Notes under the pieces: model-generated | Told to the model about the DNA's origin: nothing | The model's input: the letters and a program-made list of their open reading frames with translations, nothing else | Database searches by the model: none | Shown: positions 29,361 to 38,724 of the stretch, piece by piece | Layout of the letters: each line of letters opens with the position of its first letter | How positions within the stretch are numbered: position 1 is the stretch's first letter | Assembly: GCF_025642255.1 (NCBI RefSeq) | Contig: NZ_CP106759.1 | Location: forward strand, 2,135,501 to 2,199,500 | From: Stenotrophomonas maltophilia | GTDB taxonomy: Bacteria; Pseudomonadota; Gammaproteobacteria; Xanthomonadales; Xanthomonadaceae | Direction of reading: 5' to 3' | DNA length: 64,000 nucleotides | Position numbers and translations under genes: made by a program

Positions 29361-29980
29361 CAGTTGTGGATCGGCGTCAGTGTGGCGGCCGCCACATCGT
29401 AGGAAGCGCTGGCGATGTCGGCGTCGAAGCGCTTGACCTGCACCCGCCCGGCGAGTCGATAGGGGTCCCACAGCGCACCCAGCGTGATCGGCGTGGCCAA
29501 CGTCACGTGGATCATCTGGTTCGGCGGTGGTGGGGGTACATGGATGCAGGCACCATAGAACGGGACGAACAGCACCTCGTCCACGCGTCCATCGTCGGTG
29601 GTGCCCAGGGGCACGACGTAACCGTCCAGGTCCACCGCACGTCCATCCACCGATGCCACCACGCGCGAAGAGCCGAACTGCCGGGCGCGCTCCGGACGGG
29701 AGTGGTCGATCGCCTGACCGGGCGGCGTGCCGGCGCCGCTGTCGTCAATCAGGCCACCGACGCCGGCCATGCCGTCGCGTGACAGGCCGATCTGCGGCGG
29801 CGGTCGCTGGAAACGGTCCTCGTCCGGCATCAGGGCGTCCCAGCGGTCGATCGGGCGTGCCGACGGAGACGGCGCCGCCGCCGGCAACGGTGCAGGGTGC
29901 TGTCCGGCACCGTCGGGCACGCGGGCGCATCCGGCCAGCAGCGCGCATCCGGCGAGCCATGCAAGGCAATCACGGCGCAT
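29360..29980 (-). CDS. DUF3299 lipoprotein, copy 1
   Basis: The 206-residue protein has a signal peptide with lipobox (LAGCALLAGC) and a DUF3299 domain: DLDGYVVPLGTTDDG, FVPFYGACIHVPPPPPNQMI, and RVQVKRFDADIASASYDVAA. The Cys-His-Pro block is the family signature and may bind metal. It is longer at the N-terminus than copy 2, with a Pro/Ala-rich linker. It overlaps copy 2 by 11 bases. DUF3299 genes accompany ZrgA-type zinc operons (PA4063-PA4066 in P. aeruginosa, from memory). Confidence 0.82.
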   Translation of the reverse strand: MRRDCLAWLAGCALLAGCARVPDGAGQHPAPLPAAAPSPSARPIDRWDALMPDEDRFQRPPPQIGLSRDGMAGVGGLIDDSGAGTPPGQAIDHSRPERARQFGSSRVVASVDGRAVDLDGYVVPLGTTDDGRVDEVLFVPFYGACIHVPPPPPNQMIHVTLATPITLGALWDPYRLAGRVQVKRFDADIASASYDVAAATLTPIHN

Positions 29981-30521
29981 AGGGTTTCAGCCGTGCATCG
30001 CGCATGCTGTAGGCAGAGCCTGCCAGCTCATCCTCCAGGCGCTCGGCGTGCAGGTTTCCGGCCAGGAAGAACGGAGCGTACATGTCAGGCATCTCGATTG
30101 CCCGGTCCAGTACCACGTGCACGATCTGGTTCGGCGGCGGTGGTGGCACATGGATGCAGGCGCCGTAATACGGGACGAACAGGAATTCACTGAGCCGTCC
30201 TTCCGCAGTGCTGGCCAGCGGCACCACGTAGCCCGGCAGGCGCACCGGGCGCTGCAGCACGGCGTCGACGGTGCGGAACGTGCCGAACTGCGGCATGCGT
30301 CGGCTGCCGTTGTGTTCCACCTCAGGGCCTTCGCCACGTTCCAGCGCCGCCAGCTCGTCGGCGGGCATCATCTGCAGCCAGTCCAGCTCCTGCTCTTCCA
30401 CGGTCGCTGCGTCCTGATCCGCCACCGGTGGCGGCAGCGCCTGCACGCCGGTGTCGACCGGCCGCTCGCAGGCAACCAGCATCAGCAACACTGGCAAGCC
30501 ACCCAGCCGGCGCATGCTCAT
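29970..30521 (-). CDS. DUF3299 lipoprotein, copy 2
   Basis: The 183-residue product has a lipobox (LLMLVAC) and a DUF3299 domain: RLPGYVVPLASTAEG, FVPYYGACIHVPPPPPNQIV, and GNLHAERLEDELAGSAYSMR. It is clearly paralogous to the next gene downstream, with the same signature block. The start ATG overlaps the permease stop (ATGA). Two tandem paralogues instead of one are the notable feature. Confidence 0.83.
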   Translation of the reverse strand: MSMRRLGGLPVLLMLVACERPVDTGVQALPPPVADQDAATVEEQELDWLQMMPADELAALERGEGPEVEHNGSRRMPQFGTFRTVDAVLQRPVRLPGYVVPLASTAEGRLSEFLFVPYYGACIHVPPPPPNQIVHVVLDRAIEMPDMYAPFFLAGNLHAERLEDELAGSAYSMRDARLKPYAP

Positions 30522-31771
30522 CCCGGCGACGCCAGACCGTCGGCGAGCGTGCGCCGGTAGGCCAGCGCGGCCGGCACCAGGCCCGCCACGGCGCTGACCA
30601 GCAGCAGGCCCGCCACCCAGCCCAGCTCGCGCGCATCCGGCCAGACGTGGGTGATCGACAGGCCATACTGCGCCAGCGCCCAGCTGCGTCCCACGGCACT
30701 GGCCAGCACCAGCGCCGCCAGTGCCAGCCCGCACGCCAGCGCGCTGGTCGCCACCGCCTCCACCACCAGCAGGCCGGCGATGTAGCGCGGGCGCGCGCCG
30801 ACCGCGCGCAGCACCGCCATCTCGCGGCGCCGTTCCTGCAGGGTTGATACCAGCAGCGCCACCAGCGAGACCATTCCCAGCAGCACCACCATCGCGCTGA
30901 TCAACCGCAGTGCCCGCTCGGCCGTGCCCAACGACTGCCACAACTGCTGCAGGGTGACGCCCGGCAGGATCGCCAGCATCGCCTCCTCCGGATAGTCGTT
31001 GATCGTGCGCTGCACGGAGAACGTCGCGATGCGGGTATTCAGGCCAAGCATGAAGGCGGTGATGCTGGTCGGGGTCAGATCAAGCCGCCGCGCCTGCTCC
31101 GCGCTGACATGCTGGCCGGGCAGCTGCACGCCGGAGCGCCAGTCGATGTGGATGGCTTCGATCGCCGGCAGCGATACCAGCACCGACGCATCCACCGGTG
31201 TTCCGGTGCGCTGCAGGATCCCCACCACGCGGAACGGCTTGTCGGCATGCGTGGCCAGGGGCACCGCCCCGGTGCCATGCGCCAGCACGATCGGGTCGCC
31301 CGGCGTGATGTTCTGCGCCTGCGCCACCTCCGCGCCGATCACCGCATCGTACAGGTCCGAGAAGGGCCCGCCCTGTGCGAAGACCAGTTCATGACCGGCA
31401 CCGTAGCGGTAATGCTCGAAGTAGCCGCCGCTGGTGCCGACCACGCGGTAGCCCCGCCAGGAATCGCCCAGCGAGAGCGGCACCGACCACTTCACCTGCG
31501 GCAGCGCCGACAGCGCCTGATAGGACTGCCAGGAGACATTGTTGGTCGGATCGCCGATATGGAACACCGAATAGAGCAGCAGGTTCACCGGTCCGGAGCG
31601 CGCACCCACGATCAGATCGGTTCCGGACACGGTGCTGGCAAAACCTTCATGCGCCTGCGTGCGGACCCGCTCCACGCCCAGCAGCAGAACCACGCTGAGG
31701 GCGATCACCAGCACCGTGAGGGCAACACTGAGCGCGCGGCTGCGCAGGCTGGCCCAGGCAAGTTCAAGCAT
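30518..31771 (-). CDS. ABC transporter permease, FtsX/MacB type
   Basis: The 417-residue permease has an N-terminal helix (ALSVALTVLVIALSVVLLLG), a large periplasmic MacB_PCD-type domain (about residues 45-270) and three C-terminal helices with RRREMAVLRAVGARPRYIAG, the FtsX signature. Such mechanotransmission transporters do not import solutes; they move lipoproteins or drive periplasmic processes. ATG 31771 with GGAG upstream is preferred over 31786. It overlaps the ATPase gene by eight bases. Partner ATPase and lipoproteins are in the same operon. Confidence 0.87.
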   Translation of the reverse strand: MLELAWASLRSRALSVALTVLVIALSVVLLLGVERVRTQAHEGFASTVSGTDLIVGARSGPVNLLLYSVFHIGDPTNNVSWQSYQALSALPQVKWSVPLSLGDSWRGYRVVGTSGGYFEHYRYGAGHELVFAQGGPFSDLYDAVIGAEVAQAQNITPGDPIVLAHGTGAVPLATHADKPFRVVGILQRTGTPVDASVLVSLPAIEAIHIDWRSGVQLPGQHVSAEQARRLDLTPTSITAFMLGLNTRIATFSVQRTINDYPEEAMLAILPGVTLQQLWQSLGTAERALRLISAMVVLLGMVSLVALLVSTLQERRREMAVLRAVGARPRYIAGLLVVEAVATSALACGLALAALVLASAVGRSWALAQYGLSITHVWPDARELGWVAGLLLVSAVAGLVPAALAYRRTLADGLASPG

Positions 31772-32456
31772 GGGCAGCTCCGGCATGATTGATCTCGGCC
31801 AGGACGATGACCCGGTCGAACAGAGGCTGCAGGCTTTCATCGTGGCTGACCACCAGCGCGGTGGTGCCGCAGGCCTGGCATTGCCGGGTCATCAGGCGCA
31901 CGAACGCGTCCGCCGCGTGCCGGTCCAGTGCCGAGGTGGGCTCGTCGGCAAGCAGCACCTGCGGCCGCCCGATCAGTGCGCGTGCCGCTGCCACGCGCTG
32001 CTGCTGGCCGACACTGAGCCTGCCCGCCGGACGGCCCATCAGCGTCGGGTCGATCTGCAGGGACTGCAGCAGCCGTGCGATCTCCTCGTCCAGCGCTGCG
32101 CCGACGCGCTGCCTGCGCAGCCGCGAGAAGCGCAGACCCAGCGCGATGTTCTCACGCACGCTGAGGAACGGCAGCAGGTTGAACTGCTGGAAGATCACGC
32201 CCAGCTGGTCGGCACGGAAGCGGTCGCGGGCCGGACCGTTCATCGCATGCAGGGAGTGTCCGGCGACGTCGACCCGGCCCTGGCGAGCGCGCAGCACGCC
32301 GGCCAGCACACCCAGCAGGGTGCTTTTGCCACCGCCACTGGCACCGCGCAGCAGCACGCTGCTGCCCGCATCGACGCGCAATGCCGGAATCTCCAGTACC
32401 GGGCGATCGCCGTAGGCGAAGCGCAGGTCCTGCACATCGATGACCGCCGCACTCAC
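31764..32456 (-). CDS. ABC transporter ATPase, LolD/MacB type
   Basis: The 230-residue ATPase has Walker A GASGGGKST, Q-loop IFQQFNLLPFLSV, signature LSVGQQQRVAAARAL, Walker B VLLADEPTSALD, and switch His in VVSHDESL. It pairs with the FtsX-like permease downstream. Its start overlaps the zrgA stop (ATGA). Confidence 0.92.
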   Translation of the reverse strand: MSAAVIDVQDLRFAYGDRPVLEIPALRVDAGSSVLLRGASGGGKSTLLGVLAGVLRARQGRVDVAGHSLHAMNGPARDRFRADQLGVIFQQFNLLPFLSVRENIALGLRFSRLRRQRVGAALDEEIARLLQSLQIDPTLMGRPAGRLSVGQQQRVAAARALIGRPQVLLADEPTSALDRHAADAFVRLMTRQCQACGTTALVVSHDESLQPLFDRVIVLAEINHAGAAHA

Positions 32457-32983
32457 GGCGCAAGTACCACGCGCAGAGTCTCGGCTGTCAGCACGTGCCG
32501 TGCCTGTCCGGCGGGCGTGGTGCTGTTGACGATGACCTCATGCAGGCCAGGGAACAGCACCGGCAGGCGGACCACCAGCACCCGCAGCGCGGACGGATGC
32601 GCGCACTGGAAACGCAGTCCGGCACTGAAGCCGGCATGGCCGTGGTGCCCGGCGTCGCGCATCGGGTCTGCAGCGAATCCGTCGGCGGCCACGCTGCTGG
32701 CGGCAAGGCGGCACTGGGCCGCAGTCGGCAGGGTGACCCATGCGCCTTCCTTCAGCAATGCCTTCGCACGTGCGAGCGCGGCGCGCTCCTGCGGGGTGGC
32801 GGGCGGTCGCTCGAAATCGAGCAGGCCGATACCGGGGGCCTGCATTGCCAGGTCCAGTGTTCCCCGTTCGAGCGCCACATCGACCGTGGCCTGGCCATGC
32901 ACATGCGCGCCCTGCTGGCGCACCTCATGGGCGTGGGCGGACGCCGCAGAAAGCAGCAGCAGAAACGTGGCGGGAAGCTTCAT
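32453..32983 (-). CDS. ZrgA-like zinc-responsive periplasmic protein (DUF2796)
   Basis: The 176-residue product has a signal peptide (LPATFLLLLSAASAHAHE). A DUF2796 body follows: HEVRQQGAHVHGQATVDVAL, MQAPGIGLLDFERPP, a His-containing central loop (DAGHHGHAGFSAG), and RFQCAHPSALRVLVVRLPVLFPGL. ZrgA proteins bind zinc in the periplasm and aid zinc uptake under limitation. It is the first gene of a six-gene overlapping operon and lies directly downstream of a Zur-like box. The P. aeruginosa PA4063-PA4066 set is the nearest arrangement I know. Confidence 0.85.
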   Translation of the reverse strand: MKLPATFLLLLSAASAHAHEVRQQGAHVHGQATVDVALERGTLDLAMQAPGIGLLDFERPPATPQERAALARAKALLKEGAWVTLPTAAQCRLAASSVAADGFAADPMRDAGHHGHAGFSAGLRFQCAHPSALRVLVVRLPVLFPGLHEVIVNSTTPAGQARHVLTAETLRVVLAP

Positions 32984-32997
32984 GAGGGTACCGTTAG

Positions 32998-33012
32998 TGT
33001 TACTATGTAACA
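32998..33012. promoter_or_regulatory. Zur-box-like palindrome between zrgA operon and merC gene
   Basis: TGTTACTATGTAACA has perfect arms TGTTA/TAACA around five bases, the same geometry as the gammaproteobacterial Zur core TGTTATAATATAACA. It lies 15 bases upstream of the zrgA start and ends two bases before the MerC-domain start. Bound Zur would cover both starts. Confidence 0.7.
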
Positions 33013-33014
33013 TT

Positions 33015-33503
33015 ATGGACCACATCCCCACCGTTCCTGCAAGGGGTCTGCCACAGCCGCCAGCATCGGCACGCTGGCATCCCCGTTTCGATCTGGCCGG
33101 CGCAGGGCTGTCATTGGCCTGCGCAGCGCACTGCATCGCGCTGCCGCTGCTGCTGGCCTTCGTCCCGGCGGCCATGATGGCGTTGCGCTCGTTCCAGCAC
33201 CCCGGCCATGCCCTGATGACCACCCTGCTGCTGATGTCACGCTGGGAGTGGGCGTTCGCGTTGCTCGCCTCGCTGCTGGCGCTGGCCAGCACCGCTGCGG
33301 GCCTGCGCCGGCACCGCCACTGGCTGCCGATGCGACTGGCCCTGGCTGGGGCTGGCCTGCTGTTGTCCGCATCGCTGTATCCACCGCTGAAGGAATCGCT
33401 GCTCTGGCACGGCATGGCCACCGCCTGCGGCGGTGGGCTGCTGGCGATGGCCCACCTGTGCAACCGCCGCGCCCTGCGTGCCTGCGCACGCGCGCGCCGA
33501 TGA
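33015..33503 (+). CDS. MerC-domain inner-membrane protein
   Basis: The 162-residue protein has a soluble N-terminus and about four helices. The MerC-like motif is DLAGAGLSLACAAHCIALPLLLAF, with the Cys-Ala-Ala-His-Cys group in the first helix. Further helices lie at WEWAFALLASLLALASTAAG and MRLALAGAGLLLSASLY. MerC proteins transport mercuric ion, but free-standing MerC-domain proteins next to Zur boxes more likely handle zinc or are general metal transporters. The start is immediately beside the Zur-like box, leaving little room for a leader. Confidence 0.75.
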   Translation: MDHIPTVPARGLPQPPASARWHPRFDLAGAGLSLACAAHCIALPLLLAFVPAAMMALRSFQHPGHALMTTLLLMSRWEWAFALLASLLALASTAAGLRRHRHWLPMRLALAGAGLLLSASLYPPLKESLLWHGMATACGGGLLAMAHLCNRRALRACARARR

Positions 33504-33619
33504 TGGGAAGGGCGGGTCGGCCCGGCACCGGCCAACCTGACAGATCGGTAATGTCCGGGTCAGGGCCACGAAAGGTGCCCGCCGTCAGCCTGAGCGCCCC
33601 ATTCCTGCAGGCACCCACC

Positions 33620-33997
33620 ATGTCGTCTTCGCTCCGCCGCTCCGCCGCTCTGCTCCTGCTGCTGCCGGGCGTCGCCGCCGCTCCGCTGGCCCTTGCACAC
33701 CCCAGCCTGGTGAAGGCAACGCCCGCCGCCGATGCCAGCGTCGCGCCTGCCAACCGCATCGAGCTGACCTTCAGCGAGCGGGTGATGCCGCGCGCCACCC
33801 GCATCGAACTGAGCATGGCCCATGGCCGCACCCTGATGGCGATGCCTGCCCTTTCCCAGCAGGTGTCGGACGATGGTCACCGGCTGGTCGTGAGTTTCGC
33901 CAAGCCGCTGCCTGCCGGAGACTATCGCCTGCAGTGGCGCGCCGTCGGCCAGGACAGCCACCCCGTCACCGGCGACTATCGTTTCAGCGTGAAGTAA
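33620..33997 (+). CDS. copC: periplasmic copper-binding protein CopC
   Basis: The 125-residue protein has a signal peptide and mature start ...ALAHPSLVKATPAADASV, in which His 1 of the mature protein is the Cu(II) ligand. The Ig-like CopC fold continues with ELTFSERVMPRATRIEL and ends QDSHPVTGDYRFSV, containing the second conserved His. It delivers or buffers copper in the periplasm. copD begins six bases after its stop, followed by a metal-responsive two-component system. Confidence 0.92.
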   Translation: MSSSLRRSAALLLLLPGVAAAPLALAHPSLVKATPAADASVAPANRIELTFSERVMPRATRIELSMAHGRTLMAMPALSQQVSDDGHRLVVSFAKPLPAGDYRLQWRAVGQDSHPVTGDYRFSVK

Positions 33998-34003
33998 GCT
34001 GCG

Positions 34004-34891
34004 GTGGTGATCGAACTGTCTCCCTATGCCCTGCGGCTGGCGTTGTACCTGGCCTTGATGCTGCTGTTCGGCAGGATGCTGTTCATCCGCCCTGCGCCTG
34101 CGCGTCGCATCTTCCTGCCACTGGCCGTGATCGCGCTGGCAGTCGTGCTGCTGGACGCGGCGGTGCGGGTGACAGGCGTGCTGGGGCTTCCGCTTGCCGC
34201 GGTCGATCAAGCGACCGTCGCATGGTTCACCACCGCCACACCGGTCGGCGAAGCGGCACTGGTGCGTGCGCTGGCGCTGCTGGCAATGCTGCCGCTGCTT
34301 GCCGCAAGCGCGAAAGTGGCCGGGGCACGCCGTGTCATCCTGCTGCCGCTCTCGGCGGTCGCCCTGGCAAGCCTGGCCTGGAACGGCCACGCCGCCGCCG
34401 GCGACGGCATCCGCGGTGCGCTGCGCCTGGCGGCCGGGACCGTCCACCTGCTCGCCGCAGGCGCATGGGTCGGCGCGATCGCCGCGGTGCTGCATCTGGC
34501 CCTGCGCACCCAGGGCCCTTCCCTGCGTGAACGCACCCATGAACTCTGGCAGGTGGCGCATGGTTTCGCCCTGCCCGGTACGGTAATCGTGGCCCTGCTG
34601 GCGATGACCGGCACCTATACCTACGTGGATCTGCAGGGCTCGCTGCAGACCCTGTTCAACACCGCGCACGGGCGCTGGCTGCTGTTCAAGCTGGCCCTGG
34701 TCGCGGGCATGCTCGGCCTGGCCGCGCTGCACCGCTGGCGGCTGGTGCCGGCACTCGCCACCGCCATCCGTGGCGGCTGGCAGTTCCGCCCGCTGCGCTC
34801 GCTGCGTCACAGCCTCACCTTCGAGGCCGCACTCGGGCTGCTGGTACTGGCCTGCGTGGCCGTGCTCGGCACGCTGGACCCACTGGCATGA
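34004..34891 (+). CDS. copD: copper resistance/uptake membrane protein CopD
   Basis: The 295-residue protein has about eight membrane helices. CopD signatures are [20 protein letters not shown] followed by [20 protein letters not shown], and [25 protein letters not shown]; the His residues in these helices are probable copper ligands. It works with CopC to move copper across the inner membrane. It starts with GTG; GTG 34004 and GTG 34007 are equally possible. Confidence 0.9.
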   Translation: MVIELSPYALRLALYLALMLLFGRMLFIRPAPARRIFLPLAVIALAVVLLDAAVRVTGVLGLPLAAVDQATVAWFTTATPVGEAALVRALALLAMLPLLAASAKVAGARRVILLPLSAVALASLAWNGHAAAGDGIRGALRLAAGTVHLLAAGAWVGAIAAVLHLALRTQGPSLRERTHELWQVAHGFALPGTVIVALLAMTGTYTYVDLQGSLQTLFNTAHGRWLLFKLALVAGMLGLAALHRWRLVPALATAIRGGWQFRPLRSLRHSLTFEAALGLLVLACVAVLGTLDPLA

Positions 34892-34922
34892 GGGCGGCGC
34901 TGTGCGGGCCGGCATGCACACG

Positions 34923-35621
34923 ATGAAGCTGCTGATCGTCGAAGACGAGCCCAAGACCGGCAATTACCTGCGACAGGGCCTGATCGAAGCGGGCTACGTG
35001 GTCGATCTCGCCTGCGACGGCGTGGACGGCCTGCATCTGGCGGCAGGCGGCGAGTACCAGCTGGTCATCCTCGATGTGATGCTGCCCGGTCTCGATGGCT
35101 GGAACGTCCTGTCGCGCCTGCGCGATGCGGGGTGGCAGGTGCCGGTGCTGTTCCTGTCGGCGCGCAGCAGCATTGCCGACCGCGTGCAGGGGCTGGAACT
35201 GGGTGCCGATGATTACCTGGCCAAACCTTTCGCCTTCGCCGAGCTGCTGGCACGCGTGCGTACCCTGCTGCGACGCGGCCAGGGCCAGTCTCAGCCTGAC
35301 CGCATCGTCGTCGCCGATCTGGTGGTGGATACGCTTCGCCGGCGCGTGGAGCGCGGTGGCCAGCGCATCACACTGAGCCCGAAGGAATACGCGCTGCTGG
35401 AGCTGCTGGCACGACGGCGCGGCGAGGTCCTGCCACGCTCGTTGATCGCCTCGCAGGTGTGGGACATGAATTTCGACAGCGACACCAATGTCATCGATGT
35501 GGCGATACGCCGCCTGCGCGCCAAGATCGACGATGGCTTCGCCGAAAAGCTGGTGGTCACTGTGCGCGGGATGGGCTACGTGCTGGAGGCACCCGAGGTC
35601 GAAGCAGCGCAACCGCAATGA
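34923..35621 (+). CDS. heavy-metal response regulator (CopR/CusR family)
   Basis: The product is 232 residues. Receiver: [33 protein letters not shown] (phospho-Asp), [26 protein letters not shown]. Output: [45 protein letters not shown]. It follows copCD closely and overlaps the kinase start, so it probably controls copCD in response to copper. An ATG at 34914 would add three residues. Confidence 0.92.
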   Translation: MKLLIVEDEPKTGNYLRQGLIEAGYVVDLACDGVDGLHLAAGGEYQLVILDVMLPGLDGWNVLSRLRDAGWQVPVLFLSARSSIADRVQGLELGADDYLAKPFAFAELLARVRTLLRRGQGQSQPDRIVVADLVVDTLRRRVERGGQRITLSPKEYALLELLARRRGEVLPRSLIASQVWDMNFDSDTNVIDVAIRRLRAKIDDGFAEKLVVTVRGMGYVLEAPEVEAAQPQ

Positions 35622-37012
35622 GCCTGCGACGCTCCATTGCCGTCCGCCTCACCGTGCTGTTCGCCACGGTCGGTACGCTGGTGCTTGCTGCACTGGGCGT
35701 GGCGATCTATCTGAGCGCGCGCCATGATCTGGTCGCACAGGATTTCGCCGAACTGGAGAACAAGGCCGCGTTGATCGCCGACCTCGCCGGCAGCGGCACG
35801 TCCGATGAGCGCGCCCAGCGCCTGGGCGATGCGCTGCGCCACCATCCCGATATCGCCTTCCACATCGTCGATGAGCAGGGCGGCGTGCTCTTCTCCACCG
35901 CGCCGGAGGCCTTGCGCGCGCATGCGCGGACCCAACCCGCCGACACTGAACCGCGCCGCCATGACTGGACGCTGGCCGACGGAAGCCGCCTGCACGCCCT
36001 CAATCTGCGGCAGACGCTGGCCGATGGCAGCCGCCTGGCCACCCTGCTGGCGATCGACGATGCGCGCCATGCCGACTTCCTGCAGCGCTTCCGCCACCTG
36101 CTGGCCGTCGCTCTGGTCACTGCTGCCGTGGCCAGCAGCCTGCTGGGGGGCTACGTCGTGCGGCAGACGCTGCGCCCACTGCGCACGCTGGCCGACGAGG
36201 CCCGCCATATCACCGCCGGACGACTGCAGCGCCGGCTCACGGCCGAGCACGTGCCCGTCGAACTGGAACAGCTGGCGCAGAGCCTGAACGGGATGCTGGC
36301 GCGGCTGCAACAGGACTTCGAGCGCCTCAGCGGGTTCTCCGGAGACCTCGCCCACGAACTGCGTACGCCGATCACCAACATGCTGACCCAGGTGCAGGTG
36401 GTGCTCGCGCACCCCCGCAGCAACGAGTCCTATCGCGAGACGCTGCTCTCCTGCGCGGAAGAGCTGCAACGGCTGGCACAGACCGTGGGCGATCTGCTCT
36501 ATCTGGCCCAGGCCGAAGCACCCGGCGCCCTGCCCTCGCGCGAGGGGGTGGCGCTGGATGCGATGGTCGATGCGCTGCTGGAGTTCTACGATCTGCTGGC
36601 CGAGGAGCGCCAGCTCACGCTGCGGCGGGAAGGCAGCGCAGAGGCCAACGGCAACCGCCTGATGCTGCACCGGGCGGTCGCCAACCTGCTTTCCAACGCC
36701 CTGCAGCACGCCACGCCGGGTACGGAGATCGTGGTGCGGCTGGACGGCACCGGGCCCACGAGCCGGATTGCTGTCCACAACCTCGGTCCGCCGATTCCCA
36801 TGCAGGCACTGCCCCGCTTGTTCGACCGGTTCTTCCGCGGCGAGCGCGGCCGGCACGAGGGCGCCGGGCTGGGATTGGCGATCACCCGCGCCATCGTGCA
36901 GGCCCATGGTGGATCGGTGAGCGTGGTCTCCGACGCATCGGGCACCGTGTTCGAGCTGGCCCTGCCGGGCGCTAGCGGTCCGGCGCAAACACGCCGGCAA
37001 TCCAGTCGATGA
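35618..37012 (+). CDS. heavy-metal sensor histidine kinase (CopS/CusS family)
   Basis: The 464-residue kinase has TM1 ([20 protein letters not shown]), a periplasmic sensor of about 130 residues, TM2 ([20 protein letters not shown]), HAMP, HisKA with [19 protein letters not shown], and HATPase_c with [13 protein letters not shown] and [12 protein letters not shown]. Start overlaps the regulator stop (ATGA). The last 41 bases overlap the convergent lysR gene. Confidence 0.92.
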   Translation: MSLRRSIAVRLTVLFATVGTLVLAALGVAIYLSARHDLVAQDFAELENKAALIADLAGSGTSDERAQRLGDALRHHPDIAFHIVDEQGGVLFSTAPEALRAHARTQPADTEPRRHDWTLADGSRLHALNLRQTLADGSRLATLLAIDDARHADFLQRFRHLLAVALVTAAVASSLLGGYVVRQTLRPLRTLADEARHITAGRLQRRLTAEHVPVELEQLAQSLNGMLARLQQDFERLSGFSGDLAHELRTPITNMLTQVQVVLAHPRSNESYRETLLSCAEELQRLAQTVGDLLYLAQAEAPGALPSREGVALDAMVDALLEFYDLLAEERQLTLRREGSAEANGNRLMLHRAVANLLSNALQHATPGTEIVVRLDGTGPTSRIAVHNLGPPIPMQALPRLFDRFFRGERGRHEGAGLGLAITRAIVQAHGGSVSVVSDASGTVFELALPGASGPAQTRRQSSR

Positions 37013-37865
37013 ATACCCGCAACCGCGGCGACGGCGTGCGGTTGCGCGGGTGAACCAGGCTCAACGGGCTGGGTGTGGGCGGCGATTCCGCCAGCAACTC
37101 CAGCAACTGACCACGTTCGATATAGGGATCCAGCCGGTAGCGCGGCGCCTGGATGATGCCGAGCCCCGCCAGTGCCGCCCCCAGGAAGGCATCTGCGCCG
37201 GATACCCGTACGGTTGCCGGCAGAGGCACATGGCGCACCTGCCCGGCCTGCTGGAACTCCAGAGGAATCAACTGTCCGCTGGCACCGGAACGGAAACCGA
37301 CCATCCGATGACCGGACAGCAGCGCGTCGATACTGTCCGGCAGCCCATGCGAACCCACGTAGGACGGTGAGGCAACGGTGACTTCGCGCAGCAGTGCCAG
37401 GCGCCGCGCGACCAGATCGCTGTCGGCCAGGGTGCCGACCCGAAGCGCGGCATCCACGCCTTCGCGCAGCAGATCCACGTAGCGATCCCCCTCGCTCACG
37501 TCCAGCTCGATGTCGGGATAGCGCTGCAGGAACTCGGGCAGGTGCGGAAACAACAAGTGCCGACCAAGCGTTCCGTGCACTTCGATGCGCAGCGTGCCGC
37601 GCGGCGGGACATCACGGAATGCGGCTTCGGCATCGTCCATGTCGGCGATCAGGCGCAGGCAGCGGCCATAGAAGGCTTCGCCCTCGAGGGTCGGCACCAC
37701 CCGTCGCGTGGTCCTGTGCAACAGCCTCACCCCCAGCCGCCGCTCCAGCGCCTTGATCGCGTCGGTCACCGTGGCCCTCGGCAGCCCCAGGTCCTCTGCA
37801 GCGCGGGTGAAGCTGCGACGTTCGACGATACGGACAAAAGCGCGCAGGGCGGTGAATCGATCCAT
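36972..37865 (-). CDS. LysR-family transcriptional regulator
   Basis: The 297-residue regulator has an N-terminal winged helix (FVRIVERRSFTRAAEDLGLP, then RATVTDAIKALERRLGVRLL) and a periplasmic-binding-like effector domain with the CrgA/DmlR-type SGASGQLIPLEFQQ. It is divergent from the SDR gene, which it probably regulates; a dyad lies directly before its start. Effector unknown. Confidence 0.92.
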   Translation of the reverse strand: MDRFTALRAFVRIVERRSFTRAAEDLGLPRATVTDAIKALERRLGVRLLHRTTRRVVPTLEGEAFYGRCLRLIADMDDAEAAFRDVPPRGTLRIEVHGTLGRHLLFPHLPEFLQRYPDIELDVSEGDRYVDLLREGVDAALRVGTLADSDLVARRLALLREVTVASPSYVGSHGLPDSIDALLSGHRMVGFRSGASGQLIPLEFQQAGQVRHVPLPATVRVSGADAFLGAALAGLGIIQAPRYRLDPYIERGQLLELLAESPPTPSPLSLVHPRNRTPSPRLRVFIDWIAGVFAPDR

Positions 37866-37871
37866 TGTTCG

Positions 37872-37888
37872 AACATCCGGATGATGTT
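37872..37888. promoter_or_regulatory. LysR-type operator candidate
   Basis: AACATC and GATGTT are perfect arms around CGGAT, seven bases from the lysR start and about 85 bases upstream of the SDR gene. Size and position suit LysR autoregulation and divergent control. Confidence 0.5.
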
Positions 37889-37972
37889 GTCGGATTCTCC
37901 ATGATTATCCGGGCGGCAGGAACCAGCAAGATGATGGGGCGCCACGCGGGCGCGTCTTCGAAGGAAGCCTTC

Positions 37973-38716
37973 ATGTCCAGCTCCTCTCCCCGTACCGTCG
38001 CCCTGGTCACCGGCGGCTCCCGCGGCATCGGCGCCGCGATCTCGCGTCGGCTGGCGGCCGACGGCCATGCGGTTGCGATCAACTATGCCGGCCGCCGCGA
38101 AGAGGCTGATGCCCTGGCCGCCGAGCTGGTCTCCGCCGGCGGCCAAACCATTGCGCTGCAGGCCGACGTGGCCGATCCGCAGGCGGTGAGCCGCTTGTTC
38201 GATGCCGTCGAGGCTCGATTCGAGGGCATCGATGTGGTGGTCAACAGCGCCGGAGTGCTGCAGCTTGCGCCGCTGTCAGCCACCGACGACGCGTTGTTCG
38301 ATCGGGTCACCGCCATCAATCTCAAGGGCGCCTTCAACGTGCTGCGTGAGAGCGCGCGACGCGTCCGCGACGGCGGCCGCATCGTCGCGCTGTCCACCAG
38401 CGTGGTCGGCCTCAAGCTGGAGAACTACGGTGTCTACGCCGCAAGCAAGGCGGCCGTGGAAACCCTGACGGCGATACTCAGCAAGGAGCTGCGTGGCCGT
38501 GGCATCACGGTCAATGCCGTGGCACCCGGCCCGACCGCGACCGACCTGTTCCTGGAGGGCAAGTCGCCGGAACTGATCGAGCGCCTGGCGCAGATGAATC
38601 CGCTGGAGCGGCTGGGCACGCCGGACGACATCGCCGGCGCGGTGGCTTTCCTGGCTGGCACCGACGGCGGCTGGATCAATGGCCAGGTGCTGCGAGCCAA
38701 TGGCGGGATGGTGTGA
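37973..38716 (+). CDS. short-chain dehydrogenase/reductase (SDR)
   Basis: The 247-residue enzyme has the classical SDR set. Cofactor motif is TGGSRGIGAAISRRLA, then VVNSAGV, catalytic Ser in ALSTSVVGL, YAASKAA (Tyr-X3-Lys), and VNAVAPGPTATDLF. The NYAGRREEAD segment after strand 2 suggests NADPH preference. AAGGAAG precedes the start; the upstream in-frame extension lies in the operator region. Substrate unknown; likely under the divergent LysR regulator. Confidence 0.93.
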   Translation: MSSSSPRTVALVTGGSRGIGAAISRRLAADGHAVAINYAGRREEADALAAELVSAGGQTIALQADVADPQAVSRLFDAVEARFEGIDVVVNSAGVLQLAPLSATDDALFDRVTAINLKGAFNVLRESARRVRDGGRIVALSTSVVGLKLENYGVYAASKAAVETLTAILSKELRGRGITVNAVAPGPTATDLFLEGKSPELIERLAQMNPLERLGTPDDIAGAVAFLAGTDGGWINGQVLRANGGMV

Positions 38717-38724
38717 CAGCAAAG

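Noticed and set aside
33538..33555. Copper-box-like TGACA-N9-TGTC upstream of copC
   Set aside because: Only four to five matching bases per arm; too weak to support.
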